From positions 1 through 33,963 of the forward strand of contig JAPPGB010000153.1 of assembly GCA_028821475.1 (NCBI GenBank): a stretch of 33,963 nt of DNA, in the 5' to 3' direction. Positions 26,028-33,963 of this stretch are shown in pieces (position 1 is the stretch's first letter; each line of letters starts with the position of its first letter). Below the pieces are notes generated by a model. The model searched no databases. It was given only the letters and a program-made list of their open reading frames with translations, and was not told where the DNA came from. The DNA is from Spirochaetaceae bacterium. GTDB taxonomy: Bacteria; Spirochaetota; Spirochaetia; SZUA-6; Bin103. Position numbers and translations under genes: made by a program.

Positions 26028-27416
26028 TCAGGCAGAGTGCTCCATGGCGTCGACGAAGCGGTCGAACAGGTATTGGGCGTCGTGCGGGCCGGGGGCGGCC
26101 TCGGGGTGGTACTGGATCGCGAACAGCGGGCGCGCGCGGTGCTCCAGGCCCTCGATGGTGCCGTCGTTGAGGTTGACGTGGGTGACGCGCAGGTGCGCCG
26201 GCAGGGAGTCGGCATCAACCGCATAACCGTGGTTCTGGCTGGTGATCGAGATGACGCCGGTGCGTTCCTCGCGCACCGGGTGGTTGGCTCCGTGGTGGCC
26301 GAACTTGAGCTTGTAGATGTTGGCGTCCAGGGCCAGGCTCATGATCTGCAGGCCCAGGCAGATGCCGAACACCGGCAGGTTGCGGTGCGCGTCGAGCAGC
26401 TCGCGCACGGTGGCGGCCAGGTAGGGCGCCTGCTCCGGGTCGCCGGGGCCGTTGGACAGGAACAGGCCGTCCGGCTCCAGCGCCGAGATTTCCTCCGCCG
26501 TTGCGGTGGCCGGCGCCACGGTAACGCGGCAGCCGCGCGCCGCCAAGTGGCGCATGATGTTGTGCTTGGCGCCAGCATCTATCGCCACCACGTGATGCGC
26601 GCCGCGCCCGGACGGGTCCGCTGCCTGCCGGCCGGCGATCCCGGCGCCGTGGCGTGCCGCTACGTGGTCCGGGGCGACGCCGGACGGGTCCGCGACGACG
26701 GAATCGGCGCCGGCGGCGCTGACGGTCCGTCGCACGGCGCGCACGCCGCCTGGTTCATGCCCGCCCGCCGCGCACGCCGCGGTGTTGGCCGATTCGCCGC
26801 CACGCGACGCTGACGCGGACGCACCCGGGCGGCCACCCGCAGGTGCGGTCTGCGCGCCGGCCGCGAGCTGGCCGGCAAGCGGATCGTAAGAGTCCGCCGG
26901 CAGGCGCAGCGGCGCGATGCCTGCCGAGGTCACGCCGCGGACCAGGTCCAGCTCGCCGAGCTTGGGAGCCTCGCGCGCCTTGCGCACCAGCGAGTCCGCA
27001 TCCAGGTCGGTGGTGGAGATCACCCCGGTCTTGGCGCCGTGCAGGCGCAGGTGGCGGGTGAGCGCGCGCGTGTCCACCTCGTCGATGCCGACGATGCCGT
27101 GCTTCTTCAGGTAGCTGCCCAGGTCGCCGGTGGCGCGCCAGTTGGAGTGGCGGGCGGCCAGCTCGCGCACGATCAGGCCGCGCGTCCACGGCTGCCGCGA
27201 CTCGGGGTCGTCCTCGTTGACCCCGTAGTTGCCGATCAGCGGATAGGTAAGGCACACCAACTGCCCCGAGTAGGAGGGATCGGTGAGGATCTCCTGGTAG
27301 CCGGTCATGGCAGTGTTGAACACCACCTCGCCGGTCACCTCGCCGTCGGCGCCGACCGCCCGGCCCGGAAACAGGGCACCGTCCTCCAGCGCCAGCAGGG
27401 CACGCCGTTCGGTCAT
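26028..27416 (-). CDS. carA: Carbamoyl-phosphate synthase small (glutaminase) subunit with large internal insertion
   Basis: Hydrolyses glutamine and channels ammonia to CarB. The N-terminal CarA domain is normal ([48 protein letters not shown]). The class I glutamine amidotransferase domain has nucleophile C353 in FGICLGLQ and the His/Glu pair in [10 protein letters not shown]. Between them (about residues 172-273) lies an Ala/Gly/Arg-rich segment absent from ordinary CarA. The protein is therefore 462 residues against about 380. A segment around ADPSG ... HVxA is duplicated with a 24-residue period and runs into the edge of the amidotransferase domain. The usual CLGHQ reads CLGLQ. ATG 27416 has GGGAGG ten bases upstream; an ATG overlapping the pyrC stop (27485) is an alternative. 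Confidence 0.95.
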   Translation of the reverse strand: MTERRALLALEDGALFPGRAVGADGEVTGEVVFNTAMTGYQEILTDPSYSGQLVCLTYPLIGNYGVNEDDPESRQPWTRGLIVRELAARHSNWRATGDLGSYLKKHGIVGIDEVDTRALTRHLRLHGAKTGVISTTDLDADSLVRKAREAPKLGELDLVRGVTSAGIAPLRLPADSYDPLAGQLAAGAQTAPAGGRPGASASASRGGESANTAACAAGGHEPGGVRAVRRTVSAAGADSVVADPSGVAPDHVAARHGAGIAGRQAADPSGRGAHHVVAIDAGAKHNIMRHLAARGCRVTVAPATATAEEISALEPDGLFLSNGPGDPEQAPYLAATVRELLDAHRNLPVFGICLGLQIMSLALDANIYKLKFGHHGANHPVREERTGVISITSQNHGYAVDADSLPAHLRVTHVNLNDGTIEGLEHRARPLFAIQYHPEAAPGPHDAQYLFDRFVDAMEHSA

Positions 27417-27481
27417 GGCGCCGCCGCCTCCCGTTCCCGGCGCGGCGACTGCCGCGCGCACCGGGCGCACGCGTGCCGCGG

Positions 27482-28822
27482 TCATACCACCGCCTTCGCG
27501 GTCTCGCGCTGCTCCGCGGCCGGCACCACGATGCCGCCGGCACGCAAGCGCACCTCGCCGGCCAGCAGGCAGTCGCTGGCGCGGCCGGTCAACGTCTTGC
27601 CCCAATACGGCGAGTTGCGGGATCTGGAATGTGCGGTGGCGTCGTCGTATACCCACCTCGCGCCGGGATCGACCACGGTCACGTCGGCCACCGCGCCAAC
27701 CTCCAGGCTGCCGCGCTCTACGCCGATCAGCCGCGCCGGCTGCACCGCCATCATGCGCACCAGTTGCTCCAGGCTGATCACGCCCTCGCGCTCCAACGCC
27801 AGCATCAGCGGCAGCATCGTCTCTACCCCGGTGATGCCGTTGGGTGCCTGGTCGAATTCCACGTCCTTCTCGTAGTCGGCATGCGGAGCGTGGTCGCTGC
27901 CCACGATCGTGATGGTGCCGTCCGCCACCCCGGCGCGCACCGCGGCCACGTCGGCGGCGGTGCGCAGCGGCGGGTACATTTTGGCGTGCGTGTTGTAGCG
28001 CAACACCGCCTCCTCGGTGAGAAACAGGTAATGCGGGCAGGTCTCGGCGGATACCTCGATGCCGGCCGCCCGCGCCTGGCGGATCAGCTCCACCGACCGC
28101 CCGCAGGAGACGTGCTGGAAGTGAATGCGGCCGCCGGCGAGCGCCGCGATCTCCAGGTCACGCGCCACCATCGCCGACTCCGCCTGGCAGGGACTGCCGA
28201 TCAGCCCCAGCCGTGTGGCCACCACCCCCTCGTTGATGGCCCCGCCCTGCGACAACTCCGGATCTTCCTCGTGCAGCAGCAACGGCAGGTCGAACTTGCG
28301 GGCGTACTCCAGCGCCCGGCGCAGGATCGCCGACGACACCACCGGCTTGCCGTCGTCCGACAGCGCCACCGCGCCGCCGTTGCGCAACTCGCCGAATTCG
28401 GTGAGCTGCTTGCCCTCCTGGCGCACCGTCACGGCGCCAACCGGCCACAGGTTGATCAGGTCCAGGCGGCGCGCCTCGCGGCGCAGGAACTCCATGTCGG
28501 CGCGGGTATCGGAAACCGGGTCGGTGTTGGGCATCGGGCACACGCCGGTAAAGCCGGCCGCCAGCGCGGCGCGCAGCCCGCTCTCGACGGTTTCCTTGTA
28601 CTCGTAGCCGGGCTGCCGCAGGTGGACGTGCACGTCGATCAACCCGGGGAACACCAGTTTGCCGCGTGCGTCGATGATCCGGGCGCCCGCACGTGAGGCG
28701 GCAGCCGCGAGATCGGCGCCGACCTGCCGCACGCGGCCGTTGGCCACCAGCAGGTCGAGCAGGGCGTTCACCCCGTTGGCCGGGTCTACCAGCCGGCCAC
28801 CGCGCACGAGGATCGACTCCAT
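27482..28822 (-). CDS. pyrC: Dihydroorotase, class I
   Basis: Cyclises carbamoyl aspartate to dihydroorotate. 446 residues, the longer class I (B. subtilis-like) type. Metal ligands: HxH in DVHVHLRQPGYEYKE, Asp in SDDGKPVVS, His in LLLHEEDPELSQ, His in HFQHVSCGRSV, and the catalytic Asp in VGSDHAPHADYEKD. Other conserved parts are GFTGVCPMPNTDPV and a late NSPYWGKTLTGR substrate loop. ATG 28822 is 2 bp after the pyrB stop, with GGCGGAG about seven bases upstream. The stop overlaps an in-frame ATG of the carA frame (ATGA). Confidence 0.97.
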   Translation of the reverse strand: MESILVRGGRLVDPANGVNALLDLLVANGRVRQVGADLAAAASRAGARIIDARGKLVFPGLIDVHVHLRQPGYEYKETVESGLRAALAAGFTGVCPMPNTDPVSDTRADMEFLRREARRLDLINLWPVGAVTVRQEGKQLTEFGELRNGGAVALSDDGKPVVSSAILRRALEYARKFDLPLLLHEEDPELSQGGAINEGVVATRLGLIGSPCQAESAMVARDLEIAALAGGRIHFQHVSCGRSVELIRQARAAGIEVSAETCPHYLFLTEEAVLRYNTHAKMYPPLRTAADVAAVRAGVADGTITIVGSDHAPHADYEKDVEFDQAPNGITGVETMLPLMLALEREGVISLEQLVRMMAVQPARLIGVERGSLEVGAVADVTVVDPGARWVYDDATAHSRSRNSPYWGKTLTGRASDCLLAGEVRLRAGGIVVPAAEQRETAKAVV

Positions 28823-28824
28823 CG

Positions 28825-30012
28825 TCACGCTCCGCCGGCCGCGGTGGCGGCGCCGGCGCCTCCGCCCGCGTCCGCGACACCGCTCGCGTCCGGTTCGCGC
28901 GTCAGGGTGGTGTGGAACAGTACCGACATGCGCACCGCCATGCCGTTGGTCACCTGGTCCAGGATCAGCGAGTGGGTGCCGTCCGCCACCTCGGCGGCCA
29001 CCTCGATGCCGCGGTTCACCGGCCCCGGGTGCAGTACCAGCAGGTTCGGCTTGGCGCGCCGCAAGCGTTCGAGCGACAGCCCGTACTCGACCGCGTACTC
29101 GCGCACCGACGGGAAGTAGGCGCCGCTCTGCCGCTCGAACTGGATGCGCAGGATGTTGAGCACGTCGGCATCCTCGATCACCTCGTCGAGATCGTAGGAA
29201 ACCGTGGCACCCAGTTGCTCGATGCCGTGTGGAATCAGCGTCGGCGGACCGCACACCGTGACCACGGCGCCGAGCTTGCGCAAACCCCACAGGTTGGAGC
29301 GCGCCACGCGCGAGTGCAGGATGTCGCCGACCAGGCACACGTGCAGTCCCTCCAGCGGCAGATGCTCGCGGATGGTGAAGATGTCCAGCAGGCCCTGGGT
29401 CGGATGCTCGTGGATGCCGTCGCCCGCGTTGACCACGCTGGCGGCCAGCTCCCTGGCGAGCAGCTCCGCGGCGCCCGACGAGGCATGGCGTACCACCACG
29501 GTGTCCACCTGCATCGCCTCGATGTTCTTGGCGGTGTCGATCAGGCTCTCGCCCTTCTGCACGCTGGAGGTGGAACCCTGGAAGTTGATGGTGTCCGCGG
29601 ACAGGCGCTTGGCGGCCAGTTCGAAGCTGGTGCGGGTGCGGGTGGAGGACTCGAAGAACATGTTGGCGATGGTCTTGCCACGCAGCGCCGGTACCTTCTT
29701 CACCTGCCGCGCGGACACCTCCTTGAACGACTCCGCGGTGTCGAGCAGCAGCTCAATTTCGGTGCGGTCGAGCTCCTCCATCGAGACCAGGTCCTTGCGG
29801 CGCCAGGACACGGCGGGGTCGGTCGATCCGGTACTCCCGCCGCCCTCGGGCACGGGCGCGGCCGGCACCGGATGCGCGGCAGCCGGATCGGCCGCTGCCG
29901 GAGCGACGGTCGCCGCACCGCCGGCTCCCATCGCGGGGACCGAATCGGAGATTGCCGGAAGCGCGGTCGCGGGACCGGACGCGGTTGCCGGGCGCACCCT
30001 ACTGCTCCCCAC
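28825..30012 (-). CDS. pyrB: Aspartate carbamoyltransferase catalytic subunit with N-terminal extension
   Basis: Joins carbamoyl phosphate and aspartate. The core begins near residue 70 ([15 protein letters not shown]) and shows [13 protein letters not shown] for carbamoyl phosphate, the flexible-loop sequence [29 protein letters not shown], and [11 protein letters not shown]. No pyrI regulatory gene is nearby. About 69 Ala/Pro/Gly-rich residues precede the core and about 25 follow it, giving 395 residues against about 310. The start is therefore uncertain. ATG 30012 overlaps the pyrR end by 14 bp, consistent with coupling; GTG 29997 is another option. The extension may be partly untranslated if a later start is used. 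Confidence 0.95.
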   Translation of the reverse strand: MGSSRVRPATASGPATALPAISDSVPAMGAGGAATVAPAAADPAAAHPVPAAPVPEGGGSTGSTDPAVSWRRKDLVSMEELDRTEIELLLDTAESFKEVSARQVKKVPALRGKTIANMFFESSTRTRTSFELAAKRLSADTINFQGSTSSVQKGESLIDTAKNIEAMQVDTVVVRHASSGAAELLARELAASVVNAGDGIHEHPTQGLLDIFTIREHLPLEGLHVCLVGDILHSRVARSNLWGLRKLGAVVTVCGPPTLIPHGIEQLGATVSYDLDEVIEDADVLNILRIQFERQSGAYFPSVREYAVEYGLSLERLRRAKPNLLVLHPGPVNRGIEVAAEVADGTHSLILDQVTNGMAVRMSVLFHTTLTREPDASGVADAGGGAGAATAAGGA

Positions 30013-30568
30013 GGTGTGCGATCACGACCTCTTCGACGGGGTCGGTGTCGCTGAGCCGTACGTGAATGATCTCCGCGCTGCTGGTGGGCACGTTCTTGCC
30101 CACGTAGTCGGCGCGGATCGGATACTCGCGGTGGCCGCGGTCGATTACCACGGCGAGCTGGATGCGGCGCGGGCGCCCGAACGCCATCAGCGCGTCGAGG
30201 GCGGCGCGCGTGGTGCGGCCGGTGTAGAGCACGTCGTCGACCAGCACCACCACCCGGTCTTCGAGCGTAAAGTCGATCTCGGTCCTGCCCACCACCGGCG
30301 CGGCGGCGACGTGGCTCAGGTCGTCGCGGTACAGGCTGATGTCGAGGATGCCGAGCGGCGGCTCGGTCCCGGTGATCTCGCTCACCGTCTGCTGCAGGCG
30401 GCGCGCCAGCGGCACGCCGCGGGTGCGGATCCCGACGAACACCACTTGGTCGACATCGCGGTTGCGCTCCACCACCTCGTGCGCCAGCCTCCTCAGGCAG
30501 CGCGCCAGGTCTGCCGCGTCCAGGATGCGCCGCTCCCGGTGGCCGGGATGCGGTTCAGCCATCGCCAT
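29999..30568 (-). CDS. pyrR: PyrR, bifunctional pyr attenuation regulator / uracil phosphoribosyltransferase
   Basis: UMP-sensing RNA-binding protein that controls this operon and can also make UMP from uracil and PRPP. 189 residues. The PRPP-binding loop is clear ([22 protein letters not shown]). Other family blocks: [36 protein letters not shown] and [33 protein letters not shown] 30568 has GGGAGGGAGT immediately upstream; ATG 30562 (MAEPHPG) gives more usual spacing. First gene of the operon, 32 bp after the attenuator T tract. Confidence 0.96.
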   Translation of the reverse strand: MAMAEPHPGHRERRILDAADLARCLRRLAHEVVERNRDVDQVVFVGIRTRGVPLARRLQQTVSEITGTEPPLGILDISLYRDDLSHVAAAPVVGRTEIDFTLEDRVVVLVDDVLYTGRTTRAALDALMAFGRPRRIQLAVVIDRGHREYPIRADYVGKNVPTSSAEIIHVRLSDTDPVEEVVIAHRGEQ

Positions 30569-30599
30569 ACTCCCTCCCAGTCCGTAAGGCAAAGTGGAC

Positions 30600-30659
30600 A
30601 AAAAAATAGCCTCCTGGCGCCCGCACGCTTGCGTTGCCGTTGCGCGCGAGCCGGAGACT
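30600..30659 (-). terminator. pyr operon attenuator: intrinsic terminator in the leader
   Basis: Minus strand. AGTCTCC (30659-30653) pairs with GGAGGCT (30614-30608), with one G-U. Inside it, GCTCGCGCGC (30651-30642) pairs with GCGTGCGGGC (30628-30619) over all ten positions, using G-U pairs. The loop is 13 nt. An A and seven T residues follow. Only 32 bp separate it from the pyrR ATG, too little for a separate promoter, so the terminator lies inside the operon leader. TCCGGC at 30655-30650, in the 5' arm, can alternatively pair with GCCGGA next to the PyrR-binding hairpin, forming an antiterminator. Confidence 0.85.
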
Positions 30660-30708
30660 TCGCCGGCTGTTCGTGGTTACAAGATCAGAATTCAAGTGTC
30701 CGTCCTTT

Positions 30709-30726
30709 CCGGCCTCGCGGGACCGG
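30709..30726 (-). promoter_or_regulatory. PyrR-binding hairpin (anti-antiterminator)
   Basis: The RNA reads CCGG-U-CC-CGCGA-GG-CCGG. The published PyrR-binding consensus is ARUCCNGNGAGGYU. The sequence GGUCCCGCGAGGCC fits it at 12 of 14 positions. The two differences, A to G first and U to C last, are opposite each other in the stem and keep the pair. The bulged U and the NGNGA loop are intact. With UMP-loaded PyrR bound, this hairpin would block the antiterminator and let the terminator form. Confidence 0.85.
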
Positions 30727-30742
30727 GTTAAAGGATGGGCGT

Positions 30743-30771
30743 ATGCTACTCCATCAAAGCGACGCCGTCAA
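30743..30771 (-). promoter_or_regulatory. Sigma-70-type promoter of the pyr operon
   Basis: Minus strand: TTGACG (30771-30766), a 17-bp spacer, TAGCAT (30748-30743). The expected start near 30736 gives a leader of about 170 nt holding the PyrR hairpin and the attenuator. The -35 lies within 12 bp of the stop of the upstream propeller gene. Confidence 0.6.
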
Positions 30772-30781
30772 CTGCCCGCGG

Positions 30782-31774
30782 CTATCGAGCCGGAGCCCAC
30801 ATCAGGGCGCGAATCTCGCCGAACTCGTGGCGCATCTTGTCCCACCGGTCGCCGCCGTCGGCGGAGCGGTACAGCTCGCCGGAACAGGTGTACGCGTACA
30901 CCAAGTCGGGATCGGCGGTGTGAGTCGCGTAGTCCCAGATGGTGGAGTTGGGATCCACCGGCAACGCGATCCGCTGCCAGCTCGTGCCGCCGTCCCGCGA
31001 GCGCAGCACCGCGCCTTCCGATCCGGGCGGCCCGTTGCCGTTGCCCAGGAAGATGGTGTCGGGTTTCCCGGCCTGCTGGCGGATGCCGCGGAAGTAGTTC
31101 CACGGCGCGATGCCGCTCAGGTCCTGGCGCCGCCAGCTCGCGCCCTCGTCGCCGCTCACGTTGACGCCGTTGTTGGTCGCCGCCACCAGGGTGCGCGAGC
31201 CGTTGACCGGAACCACCACCATGCCGTGCACGTCCAGCGAAGAGAGCCCGTCCGCGTGCCGGCTCCAGGTGTCGCCGGCGTCGTCGCTACGGAAGGCGCC
31301 GTCGATCTCCACCCCCACCCACACGCCGCGCGGGGCGATCGGATCGGGGACGATGGTGGTGATGCGGGTGAACTCGATCACCGGGCACTCGGTACTCGCG
31401 CCGAGCTGCGCGTCATGCCAGGTGTCGCCGCCGTCGGTGGAGCGGTAGACGCCCGCCGGGCGGGTGCCGGCGAACACCGTGTCCGGATCGCCGGGCAGCA
31501 CCATCAGCGCCCACACCTGCATGCCGTCCATGGGGCTGTCCAGCCGCTGCCAGTTGTCGCCGCCGTCGGTGGAGCGGTACACCCCGGCGTGGGTGCCGGC
31601 GAAGATGCGGCTCGGGTTGCCGGGGTGTGCGGCCAGCGCGCGTACCTCCCCCTCGATGTACAGGCCGTTGTTCGACGGGCGCTTGAAGGTCGCGCCGCCG
31701 TCGTCGCTGATGTACAGCCCCTCCCCTACCGTGCCCACAAATACCCGTTCGTCACCGTTCGCCATACTGTTCAC
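30782..31774 (-). CDS. Seven-Asp-box (BNR) beta-propeller protein
   Basis: 330 residues, built almost entirely of a propeller repeat. Asp-box motifs (S-x-D-x-G-x-x-W/F) occur at residues 23-30, 68-75, 112-119, 163-170, 207-214, 259-266 and 304-311, one per blade, for a seven-bladed sialidase/sortilin-like fold. No signal peptide is visible, and no sialidase Arg triad could be recognised. It is probably a cytoplasmic non-sialidase exo-alpha-type or Ycf48-like propeller of unknown ligand. GTG 31774 has GGAGG four bases upstream; ATG 31765 is the alternative. It follows the enolase-superfamily gene by 55 bp on the same strand, suggesting a shared sugar-related role (inference). Confidence 0.85.
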   Translation of the reverse strand: MNSMANGDERVFVGTVGEGLYISDDGGATFKRPSNNGLYIEGEVRALAAHPGNPSRIFAGTHAGVYRSTDGGDNWQRLDSPMDGMQVWALMVLPGDPDTVFAGTRPAGVYRSTDGGDTWHDAQLGASTECPVIEFTRITTIVPDPIAPRGVWVGVEIDGAFRSDDAGDTWSRHADGLSSLDVHGMVVVPVNGSRTLVAATNNGVNVSGDEGASWRRQDLSGIAPWNYFRGIRQQAGKPDTIFLGNGNGPPGSEGAVLRSRDGGTSWQRIALPVDPNSTIWDYATHTADPDLVYAYTCSGELYRSADGGDRWDKMRHEFGEIRALMWAPAR

Positions 31775-31829
31775 TAGGCCTCCCCGCGGGGCCGCTTGTC
31801 AACCGCGCGGCCGCGGTACGCCACCGCGC

Positions 31830-33005
31830 TCAATGTTCCTTGGGCGGGTGGCGGGCAAGCGCGGCCTCGTCCGGCTCGGTGCCCCAGCCGGGGGTGTCGG
31901 GCAGGTGCAGGTGTCCGTCGCGGATGTCGGGTGCCGCGGTGAACAGCTCATCGTCCCACGGGCCGCGGTCGACGTCGGTCTCCATGATGCGCAGGTTGGT
32001 CACCGCCGCGCACAGGTGGGCGCTGATCATCGTCGCCAGGTGGCCGTAGTAGTTGTGCGGCGCCACGTTCACTTGGTGGGCGTCAGCGAGCGCGGCGATC
32101 TTCAGCGACTGCCAGGCGCCGTTCCACACCGCGTCGATGATCGCCACGTCCATCGCCTGCAGCCGCAGGAACGGCAGATACGAGGTCGGGGTGATGATCG
32201 ACTCGCACGAGGCGATCGCGTGCGGGCTGCCGCGGCGCACGTCGGCCAGCGCCTCCGGATGCGGCGAGTCGATCTCGAACCAGAAGATGTCCAGGTCGGC
32301 GAGCGCCCGCAGGATGCGCAGGTAGCCCTCCGGCCTGGCGTTGTAGTTGAGGTCGACCAGGATGTCCACGTCGGGGCCGGCGCCGGCGCGAAACGCCTCC
32401 AGGTGGGCGCGGAGCTGGCGGACGATGTGCCGCTCCACGTTCTGGTCCGGCTGAAACGGGCGTCCGAACCCGGGCGCCCAGCCCGTCACCCGCTCCCCGC
32501 TGTAGTCGAAGATGTTGGTCTTGAGCGCGGTAAACCCCGCCTCGCGCACCTCCGTCCCCAGCGCCCGGATGCCGTCCAGGCCGGAGACCACCGGGCCGTG
32601 CAGGCCGGGATGTGCGATGCGCCACGTGCCGCAGTGCGACCAGTACACCCGGATGCGGTCGCGCACCCGGCCGCCGAGCAGCTCGCAGCACGGCACGCCG
32701 AGCAGCTTGGCCTTGGCGTCCAGCAGAGCATTCTCGATCGCCCCGACTCCCATCGCCATGACGCCCGACATCGACTGGCGCGCCCGCGCGTGCAGCCGGG
32801 CGAACACCCGTTCGTTGTCCTGTACGCGCTCGCCCACCACGGACGGGGCCAGCCGCTCCACCACGCTGGTCACCCCGGCGGCGCCCTGGTGCTCGTCGTA
32901 CTCGCTCCAGCCCACGATACCGTCCTCGGCGGTGAGCTTGACGAAGTGGTAGTTGCGCCAGCCCGCGTCGCAGTGGCGGGTTTCGATGCCGATTACTCGC
33001 ACCAC
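31830..33005 (-). CDS. Enolase-superfamily sugar-acid dehydratase/racemase-like enzyme
   Basis: 391 residues, mandelate racemase/muconate lactonizing enzyme family. The capping domain (about 1-115) is followed by a TIM barrel. Magnesium ligands are D218 (ILVDLNYN), E244 (FWFEIDSP) and E268 (ASCESI). The candidate general base is H317 in VAPHNYYGHLA. On the second strand only K162 (ALKTNIF) is present and the usual second Lys is replaced, so the enzyme may use the His side, as in the galactonate/gluconate dehydratase groups. Substrate not assignable. Starts at GTG 33005 or 33002 with AAGGT close upstream. It lies 36 bp after the PIN gene. Confidence 0.88.
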   Translation of the reverse strand: MVRVIGIETRHCDAGWRNYHFVKLTAEDGIVGWSEYDEHQGAAGVTSVVERLAPSVVGERVQDNERVFARLHARARQSMSGVMAMGVGAIENALLDAKAKLLGVPCCELLGGRVRDRIRVYWSHCGTWRIAHPGLHGPVVSGLDGIRALGTEVREAGFTALKTNIFDYSGERVTGWAPGFGRPFQPDQNVERHIVRQLRAHLEAFRAGAGPDVDILVDLNYNARPEGYLRILRALADLDIFWFEIDSPHPEALADVRRGSPHAIASCESIITPTSYLPFLRLQAMDVAIIDAVWNGAWQSLKIAALADAHQVNVAPHNYYGHLATMISAHLCAAVTNLRIMETDVDRGPWDDELFTAAPDIRDGHLHLPDTPGWGTEPDEAALARHPPKEH

Positions 33006-33041
33006 CTTACCTTAGCAGCCCTTGGCCACCGCCGAGAACCG

Positions 33042-33470
33042 TCAGTGGGAGGCCGGCCGCTCACGGCTTCGTCCATGCTCATCGACGAGTTCCCTGGGGA
33101 TGAGCACCCGCAGATCCCCTACCCGCTCAGCCGGGAAGTGCCTGCGGTTGCCGGTCACCACGCAATCGGCTCCGGCCGCCCTCGCCACCTCGACGAACGT
33201 CGTGTCGGCGGCATCGGGCAGTTCCACTCCGAACGCCTCCGCCAACACGGACTCTCCGTTCGCTTCGATGAACTCCAGCACGGCGTCCACCCGCTCACCG
33301 TCCAACGCCAGGCTCCCACGCGTCAGGACCTCCCGGTACTCGGCGAGGATGCGCTCGTCGAAGCAGAGCGTGACGCTGCCGGCCAGAACGGATCGCAGAA
33401 TCGCGCCCGGGGGACCGTGCGGAGAGAGGAAGCCGGACACCAGGACGTTCGTGTCGAGCACGATCCTCAC
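33042..33470 (-). CDS. PIN-domain toxin ribonuclease (COG1569-like, pair 2)
   Basis: 142 residues. Acidic residues of the PIN site: Asp in RIVLDTNVLVSGFLS, Glu in ILAEYREVL, and two Asp in LPDAADTTFVEVARAAGADCVVTGN, followed by HFPAERVGDLRVLIPREL. This subgroup pairs with Phd/YefM-type antitoxins, as here. The start overlaps the antitoxin stop (ATGA, 33467-33470). Unlike the toxin of pair 1 it has the long N-terminal SGFLSPHGPPG loop, so the two pairs are not recent duplicates. Confidence 0.88.
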   Translation of the reverse strand: MRIVLDTNVLVSGFLSPHGPPGAILRSVLAGSVTLCFDERILAEYREVLTRGSLALDGERVDAVLEFIEANGESVLAEAFGVELPDAADTTFVEVARAAGADCVVTGNRRHFPAERVGDLRVLIPRELVDEHGRSRERPASH

Positions 33471-33757
33471 CGCGCACGCCGGCTGGCGCGAACTGCCTCG
33501 ATCTCGGCGTCAATCTGTTCCATCGACAGCCGGTCGAGACCCCGCCGCGCCGCTTCTCGATGAATCTCGGCAAGCGCGGCACGGGCACGGCTGCGCCGGA
33601 TGTCTCCGAGCGCCCGCTCAAGCGAACGCTCGTCGGTGGCGCTCAGGATGGCCACCGGCTTGCCGTGGCTGGTCACGATCAGATCCCGTTCCCGCGCGAG
33701 GTCTCTCCAGAGTTGCGCCGTACGGTTGCGGAGTTCCCGGACCGATACAAACTTCAT
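33467..33757 (-). CDS. Phd/YefM-family antitoxin (pair 2)
   Basis: 96 residues. The N-terminus MKFVSVRELRNRTAQLWRDL followed by LIVTSHGKPVAILS is the Phd/YefM DNA-binding fold. The basic, helical C-terminus (SLERALGDIRRSRARAALAEIHREA) is the toxin-binding tail. ATG 33757 has GAGGGAAAGGG directly upstream. The stop overlaps the toxin start. A strong promoter lies 42-71 bp upstream, with the perfect palindrome ATCATGAT (33789-33796) near the expected transcription start as an operator candidate. Confidence 0.88.
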   Translation of the reverse strand: MKFVSVRELRNRTAQLWRDLARERDLIVTSHGKPVAILSATDERSLERALGDIRRSRARAALAEIHREAARRGLDRLSMEQIDAEIEAVRASRRAR

Positions 33758-33798
33758 CCCTTTCCCTCTCTCAGCGTCGGGCCCACAATCATGATCCT

Positions 33799-33828
33799 AT
33801 TGTAGCCACAAGTGTGCATTCCTATCAA
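33799..33828 (-). promoter_or_regulatory. Sigma-70 promoter of toxin-antitoxin pair 2
   Basis: Minus strand: TTGATA (33828-33823, five of six), an 18-bp spacer, TACAAT (33804-33799, five of six). It is the best consensus promoter in the window and can also serve the PIN, enolase-superfamily and propeller genes downstream. To the right of it (33829-33963) no gene is visible. Confidence 0.7.
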
Positions 33829-33963
33829 CCCCGGCCCGGCGGGGCGGCGACAGCAAAGCATCGAATTGGTCAAGCCTGGCGGGCGGCCGGTGGTCGTCTG
33901 GGCGATAGCTAGCCCGGAAAGCTCACCAGGGGGATAGACACGGGGTGGAATTTGTGGTTATCT

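Overview
This is a high-GC bacterial chromosome segment, probably from a diderm. The evidence for an outer membrane is a Sec-exported beta-barrel-like protein, a lipoprotein with a collagen-like stalk, and an RhlB-like DEAD-box helicase. No rRNA, tRNA or other marker fixes the phylum. I lean weakly towards a high-GC environmental lineage such as the Spirochaetota, but that is a guess. No CRISPR array, integrase or intact insertion sequence was seen.

Positions 1-14900 form an accessory and regulatory region. It opens with the truncated helicase and a frameshifted LuxR-type HTH remnant. Three paralogous membrane-anchored LytTR transcription factors follow (3816-2785, 10867-11922, 13532-14587), with one intact LuxR/PAS-type regulator (12255-13433). 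The likely output genes are a secreted pentapeptide-repeat protein, a small barrel-like protein, a zinc-ribbon/coiled-coil membrane protein, an MBL-fold hydrolase, a 41-residue single-pass membrane protein and a 677-residue Ig/cadherin-like lipoprotein. Intergenic DNA here carries a recurrent composite direct repeat: two 9-mers resembling ATTCACGAA separated by exactly 11 bp. It occurs three times, plus one looser copy, and is a candidate operator for the LytTR proteins. The region also holds two copies of a hairpin repeat, two convincing terminators and a possible small RNA.

Positions 14908-19239 hold a coiled-coil PD-(D/E)XK-like protein, a large 2OG-Fe(II) oxygenase-like protein, a Phd/PIN toxin-antitoxin pair with a palindromic operator candidate, and a YpeA-type acetyltransferase.

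Positions 19241-30780 (minus strand) are a complete UMP-biosynthesis operon: pyrR-pyrB-pyrC-carA-carB-pyrK-[nuclease-like gene]-pyrD-[27-codon ORF]-pyrF. The genes are tightly packed, with ATGA overlaps or gaps of a few bases. Upstream lies a textbook PyrR attenuator: a sigma-70-type promoter, a PyrR-binding hairpin matching the known consensus with a compensatory base-pair change, and a strong terminator just before pyrR. The gene between pyrK and pyrD is an A/T-richer passenger. CarA carries an insertion of about 100 residues, and PyrB and PyrF have low-complexity N-terminal extensions.

Positions 30782-33828 (minus strand) hold a second Phd/PIN pair with a strong promoter, an enolase-superfamily dehydratase/racemase and a seven-Asp-box beta-propeller.

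The best candidate for an undescribed system is the LytTR/LuxR regulatory cluster with its 20-bp-phased repeat sites. The nuclease-like gene placed inside the PyrR-controlled operon comes second.
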